Source of the DNA: Stercorarius parasiticus
Lineage: Eukaryota > Chordata > Aves > Charadriiformes > Stercorariidae
Direction: 5' to 3'
Assembly (NCBI GenBank): GCA_013396915.1
Contig: VWZL01002573.1
Span: 280,450 to 344,449 of the forward strand
Length of the DNA stretch: 64,000 nucleotides
This document shows, piece after piece, positions 9,801 through 19,726 of the stretch. Within the stretch, counting starts at the first letter, position 1. Every line of letters begins with the position of its first letter. Position numbers and translations under genes: made by a program. The notes beneath the pieces are model-generated. The model saw only the letters and a list, made by a program, of their open reading frames with translations. It was not told the origin of the DNA and made no database searches.

Positions 9801-12800
9801 AAGCCCTTATCCTGTTGGACCACTTAACTGTTTAAGTGCTTTTCTAAATCAGAAATGCATTCTCCTCAGTAACTGAAGCTTCAGCAGAGTCAAGGCCAAA
9901 CTGAGTGGTGGCTGAGTGACTGCAACTTTCTAGAGAAAAGGAAGATTTCTTTCCCCAAACCTGTTACTAGATTCACCAGATGATAAAAATGAGATTTCTG
10001 ACTCCGGAGAGATACTTGTAACTCTGCACATCATGACAATTCTGAAAGAAAACAGCATATCCCTTAACTCTAGAAGTAAAACATGCACAAAGTGCAATAT
10101 TGGACCTATTTCTGTTCCGTCCAGTTACTAGATTAGCTTTGATCTTGTTGATAAAGATTTGTTTTATGGGCTAAACATAGACATTTATTGCAAGCATATA
10201 TTGATTTACAGGTTGGTGAGGCTGTTTGTGACAGATAACTTGCGTGCCTGCCTACAGGACTAGGATTCTTTTCTCCTGGAGTACTGCAACAAATGCTTTA
10301 ATTTGAAACAAGAGTTTCTTCTAAAAATTGCTGATATCCATGACAACTAAAGGTGCTTTTTGCACTGGGATCTATTTGTTTTAAATGTTAGAAGAATCAA
10401 AGCTGATTTATTTCAAAACTTCCTCATTTTTTTTTTTCCCATGAAAGCACAACTGTGACAAATCTGCTTTGAAGGAGCTTTTTGGAGGTTGAGAATTTGT
10501 TCTCAAAGTCAAATCCCTGCAGGTTAATGCTGGGACTTAAACTTGGGCTGACCCAATTTCCCTTTCCTTCTTATTGAGGGCATCCCAAGCTTTTGGTGGG
10601 AGATGGATCACTGGGGTGCCATCACTCTTCATTACTTGGGAAAGCTGTTGCTTTTGTAGGTGAGAAGCAAAAGGAAAGCGGGGAAATGAGCAACTGCAGC
10701 GGGTGTTTTGTGAATACAGTACTGTTGAAGACGAGAAGGTAGCTGGGTGCTATTAAAGAGCTTCACTGGAGACCTTTCTAAACTTTCTGAATAAGCTTGA
10801 GTGACTGCAGAAAGTGAAAAATACAAACTAATAAAAATGTTGTTTGTTTCCCTGCAGGGTCTCCTTATTATGACAATGTCCGCCCGCTCTCCTATCCAGA
10901 TTCTGATGCTGTCCTGATTTGCTTTGACATCAGTCGGCCAGAAACTCTTGACAGTGTGCTAAAAAAGGCAAGTGTTTGAGCAACATTTGAGTACAGAACT
11001 GTTTGAGTAGCTTGTCTTTAAATCTCTGAAGAGTGGTGCTGTTTCCTCCGTTGGAAACTTCAGTTTGTTTCTTTTAATGGAGAGATGACAGGACCGCGCT
11101 CTGCACTGCTAGAATTTGAGATCATTTGTTTGAAAGGGGTGAATGTTAATTGAAAACAAAAGCTCCCTAATGGACGCTCAAGGATGAAGTAAATTCTCAT
11201 TCCTCAGCCCTTACACAGCAGTGAATTGTTCAGGGTGGTGTGAGGTGCCAGGGCTGGGTGCAGCAAGAAACTGTCTCTCACATTATATTCATATAACAGA
11301 CAGGATTGAGAAACTTTGCCATGTTGCAAAGATGGTTAAAACGTGCCTGCCAAGTGTTTGGACTTTTGCCATGGCTTTACATAATTTCTCAGCCTGAAGT
11401 TAGAAGCAGCCAGTGACAAATGCCTCTGGAAGCTACCAGAAGACCTAGCAGTGGCATAGAAATGCCATCCTGCACCAAGCTTCAGAATTTTTCACAGGCT
11501 CACTGATGCGAGATTCAATGCCAGACTTCCCCTGAGTTAAAACATTGAATTTTGATAATCAAGCTCTGTGTTTGCAAGGTGGTCTGGGTCCTTTCCTTGG
11601 TCACTGGGCATGGCTCAACTTTGCAGTGTTCAAGGCTTAATGACCTGAAGTTGCTTTTTTTGTCTGTAGCTGGGGCCAGTGATTCTTGTGTCACTGGGAA
11701 TAAAGTGGCATACAATGCTCTGAATAGTCGGCAGAAAATACTTAAGACTGTTCTCTCAGCTACCAGCTGTGCCAACAAGCCTCTAGAAGTCCCTGATAAT
11801 TTTAGTTACTATACTGTTGCTTAATTCTGCAAGATTTTTCTTAATATGCTTTTAAACCCAAATGATACCTGTATGTTTTAGGGTTTGTATGATCTGTCCA
11901 GGTTATCCTGCAAAATTCTTGGCTTGTATTCTCAAAATTAACTATGAAGAAGGGGAAGAAAGCCAAGAAATATGTCACAAGTCCTGTTTGAAGGGCTTGT
12001 TACTGGTTCATAATAGCTGAACCCTTCTGGACAGATTTGTGCAGTTTTAGGTGTGAGGATGTAGCCAATCTAAAGCAACATTTATTTTGTGGTCACACAA
12101 GACCTGCCTCCATCTCCATCTTGAGGAACCATTGAACGTGGTGACAGCAGGTTCCTGTCTGCAAATGGCCGTGGCTGGGTGTTCACTGCTTGTGGGTAGT
12201 GACAGGTCTGCAAACCTTTAGTCACGTAGGTAAACAATCTCAATTCATTCTCTCTTGATTAGTAAGTGGAATTAATGAGTGTACAAGATAGTAAGATTTC
12301 ATCCTTGACCAGATTCTGCTGGAACAAACGCCTTTAGAAATTATCTTGAAGGTAGATAGAGCTATTATGTAAGAATATTTCCACAGAAAATGTCATGACT
12401 TATTAAACTTCATCTTGTGTCTGTTGGTGCATTGGATTTAAACATTCAACTACTCGAGTATAATAACAACCTAAAATTTTACAGTGGAAAGGTGAAATCC
12501 AGGAGTTCTGTCCGAATACCAAAATGCTTTTGGTTGGTTGCAAGTCGGATCTGCGCACAGATGTAAGCACACTAGTGGAGCTTTCCAATCACAGGCAGAC
12601 GCCTGTGTCCTATGATCAGGTATGCGCCACTTACTTTGTACTTGGGGGTGGGAGATAATACTTTTTCTATCACTGTAGCCATCTTTATGAACAACTTCTC
12701 CCCCCGTTCACGCCGGTGCATGCTAGAAGTCAGATGCACATTCTCTAGTAGTTGCCAGAGGCGAATTTGAAAACTACTGTAAGTAAAAGCAAAGCTTACC

Positions 12801-15800
12801 CAGACTGGATGCAGCAGAAAAATCATGCAGCCCTGTAACACATGCTTTTAAGCATCATAAGTTTGTTGCCTTATTCATAGAATCATAGAATTGTTAGGGT
12901 TGGAAGGCACCTTAAAAATCATCTAGTTCCAACCCCCCTGCCATGGGCTATCGGTTGCAAAGAGCCTTTTAAGTGTATTGAAAATAAACTTACTGCTTTT
13001 CTGGGCCTGCAGAGGCCAAAGCGGTAACTGAGAGGTGACACCTCCTGTTTGTTAACTGACAAATTGGTAAAATTGTTGTTTTCAGACTTCAGATTTGAAT
13101 CTCATTCGTTTAACTTTAGCGTCATGACAAATATTGCATATGATCTGTCTCCTTTAAAATCCTGTTGCCTTAAAACACCTGTGAAAACACCTTGTAGCTC
13201 CCTCTGAGGGTGGCAGCAAATCCAGAAACCATCTTAATTCCTGGCAGCAGTTCTGTGCTGTTGGGGCAATGAGAAGTTTGGAGCCAGGCATCAGGGGATG
13301 GAAGAACAGAGGTGAAGGGGAAAGGAATCAGGCCGTGGGAGAGCAGGAGGTAGAGAACAGGGGAGAACTGGGCTGTGAGGTAAATTTCCCCTTATTACTC
13401 ACACATGTGTATCGTGCTTTGCAGCTGAATCACAGTGGTGGTTTGAGAGACACCCTGCAGGGTGTAAGAGTGAGAATGGTACCTCCAGAAGAAACTTTAG
13501 CTAATGCGGATATCCTGTGCTATCAAATATTTTTTTGCTGTTTTATCCACAACTTCAGGTTTTCCAAACCAACAGCTTCTAATACACAGTTACTAATAAT
13601 GCAGCCTCCCACAGCATGTTTAAATTGGAAAATGCAAAGATACCGTAAACCAGTATCTTGATTAAAATAGAACATGGGGTGTTGTACTGTGATGGCTTAT
13701 GCTGCTTATGGCTTTTTTCTACACTCAGTGAATATCCTTCCATCTCAGACAATTTTATATGAAACTGAATGCCAGTTTTTTACCTTAGTGTAAACCAGCT
13801 CAGAAGTGTCCTTAAAACCCTGCTGGTTGCAGAAGATGTCATCTTGGTTACAAACTATGGCTGTTGCATGCGTATATATTCATGTTGTTCAGCCTCAGAT
13901 CTGTAATTTTCCATGCTGTTTTCCTTTGAATATTAAACTTAAAAGGAAATACTGTCTGCCACTTACTCCATACACAAGTTCACATGCTACATTTTGTACA
14001 GTACTTCAATAGAATCACCAAGGCTGACTCTTCCATAGTGATTAAAAAAAAAATCTACTGACAGATGGATTTATCCTCTGGTGTGGAAGATTCACATCTC
14101 TTCTGGTGTCACAGCTTAGCCTGTACCCCTCAGGAGCAGGAGTCAGCTGAAGACAAAAGACTAAGCCAGAAGCTTATTATTTACAGCTAAAGGGAAAATT
14201 GCACATGTTAGAGGGAAGCCCATGCTTCAACAAACCCACAATTTCACCTGTGTTCTACGTAAAGTGTAAATTTACACTGAGTAATGGTTTTATCTCTTGT
14301 GGTAGCCAGAGCCCAGCAGTGGCATGAAGCAACCCACTGCTCTCCTGCACTAGTTCTAGGGAAGGCTCCTCTGGGATAGAGTTAGACCGCTTGTTTTTGA
14401 ATTCGCTTGCCTTGCTAAGTCGACATGGGATCAAAGAGCTTAGCGGGGTTTTCCCATTCCTCTTAACTTCACAAGGAAGCGTCAGGAGGATAAAGGCAGT
14501 TGATGGTGACACCCTGTCTCCAGTATGTTAGCCAGTTTCCAGTCAGCTACACCTGAACAAACATTTCCGAGACTCTTAAGGCGTATAGGCTGGTCTTGAT
14601 CAGTAGGAGTTGAGATGTTTAACCACAGAGAGGGCTTGTCCTACAAACTAATACTCCTTTATCAGCCACTCCCGCTTGCAATTGATAAGAAGATGGCTGA
14701 ATCACTGCAGTGCAAATCGCACATACTAAAGACGTGGTTCCAAATAGAGTAGTGCCATCAGCCTGGCACGGGAGCAAAGAGGAGGGGTTGGACTGACCTG
14801 TGCCTGGAGCTCAGGCCCGTGGGTTCGTGAGGAGTGGCCCATTGAGGATGTGGCTGGATTTCATTACTTACTAAAAAGATCACCCTCAGAAATAAAATCC
14901 CATTGAAACAATTCAGTTTTTTTTTTTTCACACAATGCTGTATCGTCTTCCTGTTGCAAAACCCACAACAGGATACAGGGTATTGTCATCTGCCAGAGTC
15001 TTGCTGTTTTTCTTGTGCTGCTGGAACAAATATCACTGCTTTGACTTTTAAGGCACTTAAAGTTGCAAAAGGACTGGTATAACCACGGATGTCCTTTTAT
15101 TCTTTATTTTTTAGCCTGTTCCCTAGCTACAAGTTGATCTGTCCTAAGCCCAGAAACCCACAGCACATTCCCCTACAAACTTTGCCCCCTTCGTGGAGAT
15201 GTAAGCCCCAGGTCAGGGACACGCTGGCTAGCCTGTAAGGCAGGCAGAACGCGTTTTCTCTTTGGAGGCTTGAATCTGGAAGCTGCCAGGTCCAGACCTT
15301 TCCCAGCGAGCATGCGATTCACAGATGCAAGTCAAGGTGTAAGGGTGGAATTGCTAAATAGGTCCTACTAATACTCTTCTGACTTTCTGCGGTTGTTTGC
15401 AGGTCTCTGAGCTTATCTTCTCTCTTCCAATTTGTATTTATCGGCATAGGAGATAATGCTTGGATACTTGTTTAATGTATCTTGGAAGCAAAGCTCTGTT
15501 TATTTTGCAAAATTAGCTGCTGGCTGTTGTGCTGGAGCTTTAGCTTTGGTTTTCACGAAACATTGTGTATGGAAAACAGCGCTGAAAAGTAATTGTATGG
15601 TTTGCTTTGGCTCTCTGCGGAAACTTGGTATTGATTGCATGTTCTTTTTTTCCCTTAGGGTGCAAATATGGCCAAACAGATTGGAGCAGCTACGTATATT
15701 GAATGCTCAGCCTTACAGTCAGAAAACAGTGTCAGAGACATTTTTCATGTTGCCACCTTGGCGTGTGTGAATAAAACAAATAAAAATGTTAAACGAAACA

Positions 15801-15910
15801 AATCGCAGAGGGCAACAAAGCGGATTTCACACATGCCTGGCAGGCCAGAACTTTCCACAGTGGCGACGGACTTGCGAAAGGACAAAGCAAAGAGTTGCAC
15901 GGTGATGTGA
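3788..15910 (+). CDS. RND3: RND3 (RhoE) atypical Rho GTPase, partial gene: four visible coding exons, 5' end missing
   Basis: The exons 3788-3872, 10858-10967, 12485-12619 and 15659-15910 join in frame into a protein matching RND3 from the switch I region to the C-terminal CAAX box. With two residues bridged across the N at 3873, this gives 194 residues. Human RND3 has 244, so exactly the first 50 are missing. Rnd proteins bind GTP but do not hydrolyse it. RND3 lowers RhoA-ROCK signalling by binding ROCK1 and p190RhoGAP, disassembles stress fibres, and affects cell migration and the cell cycle. Visible family hallmarks are Ser in place of the catalytic Gln after the DxxG motif, CKSD as the base-recognition motif, and a C-terminal CTVM farnesylation box. 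RND1 and RND2 differ at [12 protein letters not shown] and throughout the C-terminal tail, so the RND3 call is secure. Confidence 0.97.
3873..3873. other. Single-N contig join that interrupts RND3
   Basis: One N replaces the last bases of the exon and its donor. The sequence jumps from coding to a T-rich, AT-rich stretch. The 167 bases from 3706 to 3872 are therefore a tiny contig bounded by gaps on both sides. Confidence 0.9.
4044..4184 (-). repeat. Right arm of the imperfect inverted repeat
   Basis: Read on the minus strand, this segment matches 2681-2848, lacking about 29 internal bases found in the left arm. The arms are separated by about 1.2 kb as assembled, holding the CpG-rich block, the N gap and the first visible RND3 exon. 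Confidence 0.8.
9035..9098 (+). repeat. Perfect 28-bp tandem duplication (2.3 copies) in RND3 intron
   Basis: A 28-base unit beginning TCCAGGATAAATAACTTGG occupies 9035-9062 and is repeated exactly at 9063-9090, followed by the first eight bases of a third copy. Perfect identity suggests a recent replication-slippage event or a polymorphic minisatellite. Confidence 0.9.
10858..10967 (+). CDS. RND3: RND3 coding exon, residues 80-116 (switch II and following strand/helix)
   Basis: The exon begins with GG, the last two bases of the Gly codon, after a CTGCAG acceptor. It then encodes 36 residues from S-P-Y-Y-D-N to D-S-V-L-K-K. The serine directly after the G3 glycine replaces the catalytic glutamine of Rho, Rac and Ras proteins (Gln63 in RhoA), which is why Rnd proteins stay GTP-bound. 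The exon ends in AAA AAG at 10967 and is followed by GCAAGT rather than GTAAGT. The next exon continues in frame with W-K-G-E-I, so the GC donor must be used. Of its 36 codons, 15 end in G or C. Confidence 0.98.
10968..12484 (+). other. RND3: RND3 GC-AG intron, phase 0, 1517 bp
   Basis: The donor reads AAG|GCAAGT and the acceptor is AATTTTACAG, ending at 12484. No GT in the neighbourhood keeps both the frame and the conserved L-K-K-W-K-G junction. GC-AG introns make up about one percent of vertebrate introns and typically have a strong AG|GCAAGT consensus, which this one matches exactly. No repeats were recognised inside. Confidence 0.92.
12485..12619 (+). CDS. RND3: RND3 coding exon, residues 117-161 (guanine-recognition motif)
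   Basis: This exon of 135 bases (45 codons, phase 0 at both ends) runs from W-K-G-E-I to P-V-S-Y-D-Q. It carries V-G-C-K-S-D-L, the Rnd version of the NKxD guanine-binding motif, and the following Rho-specific insert helix region. The acceptor is TTTTACAG and the donor is CAG|GTATGC, an acceptable but not optimal GT donor. The sequence is identical to human RND3 over this stretch as far as I recall it. Confidence 0.98.
12620..15658 (+). other. RND3: RND3 intron, phase 0, 3039 bp
   Basis: A GT donor at 12620 and a pyrimidine-rich TTTTTTCCCTTAG acceptor ending at 15658 bound this intron. It contains one short CR1 3' end (12875-12949). No other gene, exon or repeat was recognised. Confidence 0.95.
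12875..12949 (-). mobile_element. CR1 LINE 3'-end fragment (minus orientation) in RND3 intron
   Basis: It begins CATAGAATCATAGAATTG, the reverse complement of the CR1 tail, and continues GGTTGGAAGGCACCTTAAAA and CATCTAGTTCCAACCC. It is about 75 bp, a strongly 5'-truncated insertion, and more diverged than the copies further downstream. Confidence 0.9.
15659..15910 (+). CDS. RND3: RND3 terminal coding exon, residues 162-244 with CAAX box
   Basis: The exon codes for 83 residues and a TGA stop at 15908-15910. It carries E-C-S-A-L (the G5 motif), the helix ending C-V-N-K-T, and the basic tail that regulates RND3. It ends K-S-C-T-V-M, a farnesylation box with Cys241. Known human phosphorylation sites retained here are Ser210, Thr214, Ser218 and Ser240. 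Ser240 together with the farnesylated Cys241 forms the 14-3-3 binding element that moves RND3 from membrane to cytosol. Position 222 is Gly and 228 is Thr, where I recall Ser and Ala in human. Ser222 is one of the reported phosphosites. The length and end match the family exactly. Confidence 0.98.
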   Translation, partial: GANMAKQIGAATYIECSALQSENSVRDIFHVATLACVNKTNKNVKRNKSQRATKRISHMPGRPELSTVATDLRKDKAKSCTVM

Positions 15911-16136
15911 AGGACCTCGATTTCCTGGAGAAGGAGGAAGAGAGCGTCCCGGAGGGGTGGAGGCTCGATGAAGTACACAGCCACATGGTATTTATCGAGG
16001 GCTTATGCCAGTGCTTTAATGGAGACTCTTCACCTCTTGTGTGAGACTGTATTTAGGAACTGAGCAGCGAGAGGAAATGGCTCTACACGAGGTGGCATCA
16101 GGAAATGACACATTGAAGAAAATGCCAAAAAAAAAA

Positions 16137-16146
16137 AATAAATAAA
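16137..16146 (+). terminator. Two overlapping AATAAA hexamers, possible proximal poly-A site
   Basis: AATAAA occurs at 16137-16142 and 16141-16146 directly after a run of 12 As, about 230 bases past the stop codon. Use here would give a short 3' UTR lacking all the miR-200 and miR-101 matches. The A-run makes this a likely internal-priming artefact in cDNA data, so the site is uncertain. Confidence 0.3.
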
Positions 16147-16558
16147 AAGGGAAAAATGTTTGAGTGTGCTGAGAAAAGAGAGAGTGAATGGGAAAATAAC
16201 ACTGCAAAGAAGAGAGATGTCATTGACAGTGCTTGTTTCTTTTATTAACGCTCTACTCCTGGATGCTACCACTTTGATTTCATTAAAATAATACTTTAAT
16301 GGTTTTTTTTTTTAAAGAAGATCACTGCAATATGCCTTCCTCATTAAGGAACTACCCCTGTGACCTTATAGTTGGTTTTCCAAAGGATATGATCTAATTT
16401 TTTAGTAGCTCATCGTCAAAATGGAGAGTATACCGAGGCCTGTGCGTCACCTAGAGGAAAACACTGTACGTGAGAAGTCTGGAGTTTTGCCTTCCCGAGA
16501 CGGCAGCGCAATCTACACTTGAGCACGTTGGTAATGAAGACGGCAGTTTGAGGTTTCC

Positions 16559-16566
16559 CAGTATTA
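16559..16566 (+). promoter_or_regulatory. miR-200b/c/429 8-mer seed match in RND3 3' UTR
   Basis: CAGTATTA is the full 8-mer complement to the miR-200b/c/429 seed plus the A opposite nucleotide 1. Confidence 0.5.
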
Positions 16567-16693
16567 CAGGTGCCCTCGCACTGTGGAAATTCAATGGATG
16601 AAATTGGAGTGTGGGGGCAAATGACCTGCCCGTTGCAGGACTCTTGACTTTCCGTTCCTCTTTGTGATTGTAATTTAGAGTGGAAGTTCTGGT

Positions 16694-16701
16694 GTACTGT
16701 A
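16694..16701 (+). promoter_or_regulatory. miR-101 8-mer seed match in RND3 3' UTR
   Basis: GTACTGTA is the full 8-mer match to the miR-101 seed. Confidence 0.4.
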
Positions 16702-17212
16702 TGGGTATGTCGCTGTAGGTTCAAGTGAAAGGTGCTAAGAGCTATGATGACAAATGATCCTTACTTTTACAACCATGATAATTCGTTAAGCCTTACTGCC
16801 CATCTGGGGAAGCCCTGAGACTCCTCTGCTCCTGCTAGGAGTTGGAGAGCGGGGTGGGTCCCAGGATCTAGCCCTCTGTAAATGCTACGGAGAAGTGCTA
16901 TTCTATGATGTGGTTCTCTGCAATCAGCTTTGCAAAAACCCCCAAGAATCTGCAAATGAGCCAGCAGAGCCAGATGATGTTTTGTGATGCTCGTGTGTTT
17001 CGGGGCAGCCGTCTCTCGCTGCAGACTTCGTTTGCTCGTGGTGAGGAAATGGGGGTCTGAAGAACTGTGACGCCTTAAGGGGTTCCCAGTGGAAACTGGA
17101 TATTGCCCTTAGTCTTTAAGACTAATATACATATCCAGACAACAATCATGAAACATCAGTGAACCAGTTAAGTCAAATTCCTTTTTGCTTACTGAATGCT
17201 ATTGTTACATTA

Positions 17213-17218
17213 AATAAA
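17213..17218 (+). terminator. AATAAA poly-A signal, middle candidate
   Basis: A canonical hexamer sits in TTAAATAAATGGG about 1.3 kb after the stop, followed within 40 bases by TGTTC and CTGTTT, a weak GT-rich downstream element. It could give an intermediate transcript form. Confidence 0.4.
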
Positions 17219-17445
17219 TGGGCCTTTAAAAATGTTCGCAACTGTTTACTGACCGACTTAACTCCACAGCTTCTCTCAAAAGAAGGATACTATAAGCTCT
17301 AACCAGTGTGGCTATCGCTTGTTGAGCACAAGCGTTTTGTTCCCAAGGGTAATGCTTCATTTTTGAAGTGTTAAAGCTGTGTTCCTGTTGACTTGTGCAA
17401 AGGTGAAGGGTTACCATAATTAAAACTCAGTTCTGTGTGTTCCCA

Positions 17446-17452
17446 GCACTTT
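17446..17452 (+). promoter_or_regulatory. miR-17/20/93/106 7-mer seed match
   Basis: GCACTTT matches seed positions 2-8 of the miR-17 family, followed by G rather than A, so it is a 7-mer only. Confidence 0.3.
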
Positions 17453-17572
17453 GTTTCATCTGATAAAAGGAAAAAAAACCCGCCACAAACGCACCCATTC
17501 TGATTATTTCCCACAAAAAGACATTTTTACCACCATAATAAGCTTTTGACTGATGCAACAGTGCGCTTAGGG

Positions 17573-17580
17573 CAGTATTA
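17573..17580 (+). promoter_or_regulatory. Second miR-200b/c/429 8-mer seed match
   Basis: CAGTATTA occurs again about 1 kb after the first copy. Confidence 0.5.
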
Positions 17581-17711
17581 CAAAATAGCTGGTAAGTGCT
17601 TTCTGTATTTAAATATTGTGGAAAAAATAAGTTATAACTGTTATAAAACAGGACATTCATTACTTTTTTTTAAATGTTGAAGTCACTTTGTATGTTTGGT
17701 TAATGTTTCTG

Positions 17712-17718
17712 CAGTATT
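17712..17718 (+). promoter_or_regulatory. Third miR-200b/c/429 match (7-mer), next to the distal poly-A signal
   Basis: CAGTATT is followed by T, giving a 7-mer-m8 match that overlaps the approach to the ATTAAA at 17720. Confidence 0.4.
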
Positions 17719-17719
17719 T

Positions 17720-17751
17720 ATTAAAATACCATTTTTTTTCTTTGAATTAAA
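17720..17751 (+). terminator. RND3: Distal RND3 poly-A signals (two ATTAAA)
   Basis: ATTAAA occurs at 17720-17725 and 17746-17751. A GT-rich stretch with TGTGTTC and CTTGTGTGTTTTGG follows at about 17785-17815, the arrangement expected for cleavage near 17745-17765. This agrees with the expected 3' UTR length. Confidence 0.6.
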
Positions 17752-17760
17752 AAAAAAAGT

Positions 17761-19650
17761 AATTGACTTGTAGTGGAAATGGCCTTTTGTGTTCATTAAT
17801 ACTTGTGTGTTTTGGACGTAATTGTACTGAGCTACAGACCAGGCTTAGCCTGGGATTGGGATGCGACTTGAATCTTACCCTCGCAGCAGCCTTTTGGGGT
17901 TTTGGGCATTATATTTACGTAGCGTGGTTTACTGAGTTGTTTCCCAAAAATGTCAGAGGCAGGGAAGACCAGAGCAAGCAAACAAGTGGAGTTCGCTTTG
18001 CTTCTCCTCTGAAGCACTGAATGCCGCTTTTTAAGCGGTTTCATATATTGTAGGAACTCTTAGAATTCAGCAAAGGCAGGCTTTCCTGACCAAGGGCTGT
18101 GCCCGTTTTCTGTCACCATTGGGACATTGTAGTTGCCGTGGCTCCTCTTGGAAGACTTGTCCCAACACACCAGCTCTGTTAGGCCATTTGGATGTAGAGG
18201 ACGTGATGCTGAGCGCAGCTGGTGGTGTCCTCCTCGCTGCCTTTACAAGGTTTTCTCCTTGAAACTTGCGAAGTCAAAGCAAGGGAGCTTCCAAGTTTAT
18301 CATTTTGGGGTCCGTTGAAGCGTGCGTGGCCACTCAAGATGTCTAAAGCCATGCAGAAATCCCAGCAGTTGCTTATCCCGCTTATGCTTTGACCATCCTG
18401 TGCTGACCTGATCATCCTTTTCTATTTGTGAAGATAATCAAGCCGGGTTTTGTTCCCTAGGGGTAGAGATGCTGTAATTATGGGAGTGAATGACTTGCTG
18501 TGCTAGAAGGTGGCCCATATTGGTGGGAGGGTGCTGGGCTGGGTCTGCCATGTCACTCCCTGCTGCAGTGCCTTTCTGCCAGCTCCTGAGTTGCTGGGGA
18601 CCTCGCTTCCCCCTTGTCCTTCAAATGCCAGCGCTGCAGCAGCTCCTCTTGGAGCTGGAGGTGGCCTCTGGTAGGAACTCCTCCGGTGAGGCTGCAGCGG
18701 TGGGGTGCATTTGGCCAGGGGTTAATTACCCGTACGCCTGAAAAGCTGCCTCATCTTATAGTCTGAACTTGTCTTGTTTCAGCCTCTGGTCTTTCCATCC
18801 GGTTAATACATGTGGCAGATCAACATGCTCTTGATTACTGAGTTTAAGTACACCTTGTAGGTCACTAGTCTAGAATTAAGTCACCGGGAACCAAACAGAT
18901 CGACTCCTCCTTCAATGACTGAATCTCCTGCTCTAAAGGATATTTTCCAGCTCTCATTTAGCCAGCGGTGTGGTTCCTCTCAGCACTCTTTTAGGTTTTT
19001 GGCATCTTTATCAGGATTACAAGTGATGGAGATGCAGTTGGGTCACGTAGCATTTCTACTAGTAGTTCTTTTGTGTTCATCCTAAGCTTCACCATAACCC
19101 TTTTGGCCTCACATCATCAGTTCCCCACACGGAGTGCTTAGTGGTTTTACTGGCATCTGGCTACGGCACAGCTGGTTTTTGCTCACACGTGGTTGAGCGA
19201 TATGGACATGCGTGTTCTTTACCACTTTACTCCTCTCCCAGGTTTTGTAGATGCTGATATTTCTTTGCAAACCTCTGATCTGCTGTTTTCCAGGTCTTGG
19301 TAAGATGGTGAAGCAGGTGAGGATAGATAACCCGTTTGAAGCCTCACTGGAAATGCGCCTTCCTGGTGATTCCAGTTTTGCTTTTGAGATCCACCGAAGT
19401 GTGTAAGGAATTTTTGACCCATGTAGTGTGCGCAGGCTTGGTTTCATGTCGCTCCTGTGTTATACCGAAGTGTGGTGCGGTCACAAGTCAAACGGTGTGG
19501 ATTAGGAAAGTGCTGTTAAAGGTACTCGGTTTAATTAAACCAAACTCAGACTCCTGCAGAAAGGAGATAAAGATCCTTTTGCAGTTAAACAACGTTGATC
19601 ACTACCCTCATTTAATGCCACCGGCTCAGTCCTCCTTTATTTCGCTCTAA
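17761..19650. other. Intergenic sequence after RND3, nothing recognised
   Basis: This is the 3' flank of RND3. Open reading frames are short and resemble no protein I know. No CR1, LTR, tRNA or simple repeat was recognised. Confidence 0.6.
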
Positions 19651-19726
19651 GCGGGTGGAAGATGGTTGATGGTTGGACTACATGGTCTGAAAGATCCCTT
19701 CCAATCTATGGTTCTATGATTCTGAG
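19651..19726 (+). mobile_element. Old CR1 LINE 3'-end fragment (plus orientation)
   Basis: GTTGGACTACATGGTCTGAA, AGATCCCTTCCAATCTATGG and TTCTATGATTCTGAG follow the order of the CR1 3' end (TTGGACT, AGGTCCCTTCCAACC, ATTCTATGATTC). It is short and diverged, so an older subfamily is likely. Directly after it, TTCTGAGATGAAGGTGCCTGA is partly repeated with a 21-bp period. Confidence 0.75.

Larger units (their letters stand above)
3874..10857 (+). other. RND3: RND3 intron after residue 78 (about 7 kb, donor end unresolved)
   Basis: The sequence is AT-rich with no credible coding content. It ends in a pyrimidine tract and CTGCAG acceptor at 10849-10857. It is a phase 1 intron that splits the Gly codon of the DxSG motif. 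It contains the right inverted-repeat arm (4044-4184) and a 28-bp tandem duplication (9035-9098). No CR1 or LTR copy was recognised in it. The true intron is longer or shorter than shown because the 5' end lies at an unresolved contig join. Confidence 0.85.
15911..17760 (+). other. RND3: RND3 3' untranslated region (approximate end)
   Basis: About 1.85 kb of non-coding sequence follows the stop and ends at a cluster of poly-A signals. The length is close to what I recall for the human 3' UTR. It contains AAUAAA-type hexamers at 16137, 16141 and 17213, ATTAAA at 17720 and 17746, AU-rich ATTTA elements, and several microRNA seed matches listed separately. The end is inferred from the distal signal and the downstream GT-rich stretch at about 17773-17815, not from transcript evidence. 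Confidence 0.75.

Noticed and set aside
15456..15770. 104-codon frame overlapping the last RND3 exon
   Set aside because: It is in a different frame from the conserved RND3 reading and starts in the intron.
3788..15910. RND1 or RND2 as the identity of the GTPase
   Set aside because: The switch region, the C-K-S-D-L segment and the C-terminal tail ending K-S-C-T-V-M fit RND3. RND1 and RND2 tails are different as I recall them.
16120..16146. Poly-A stretch with AATAAA suggesting a processed pseudogene end
   Set aside because: RND3 here has introns and intact splice sites. The A-run is part of the 3' UTR.
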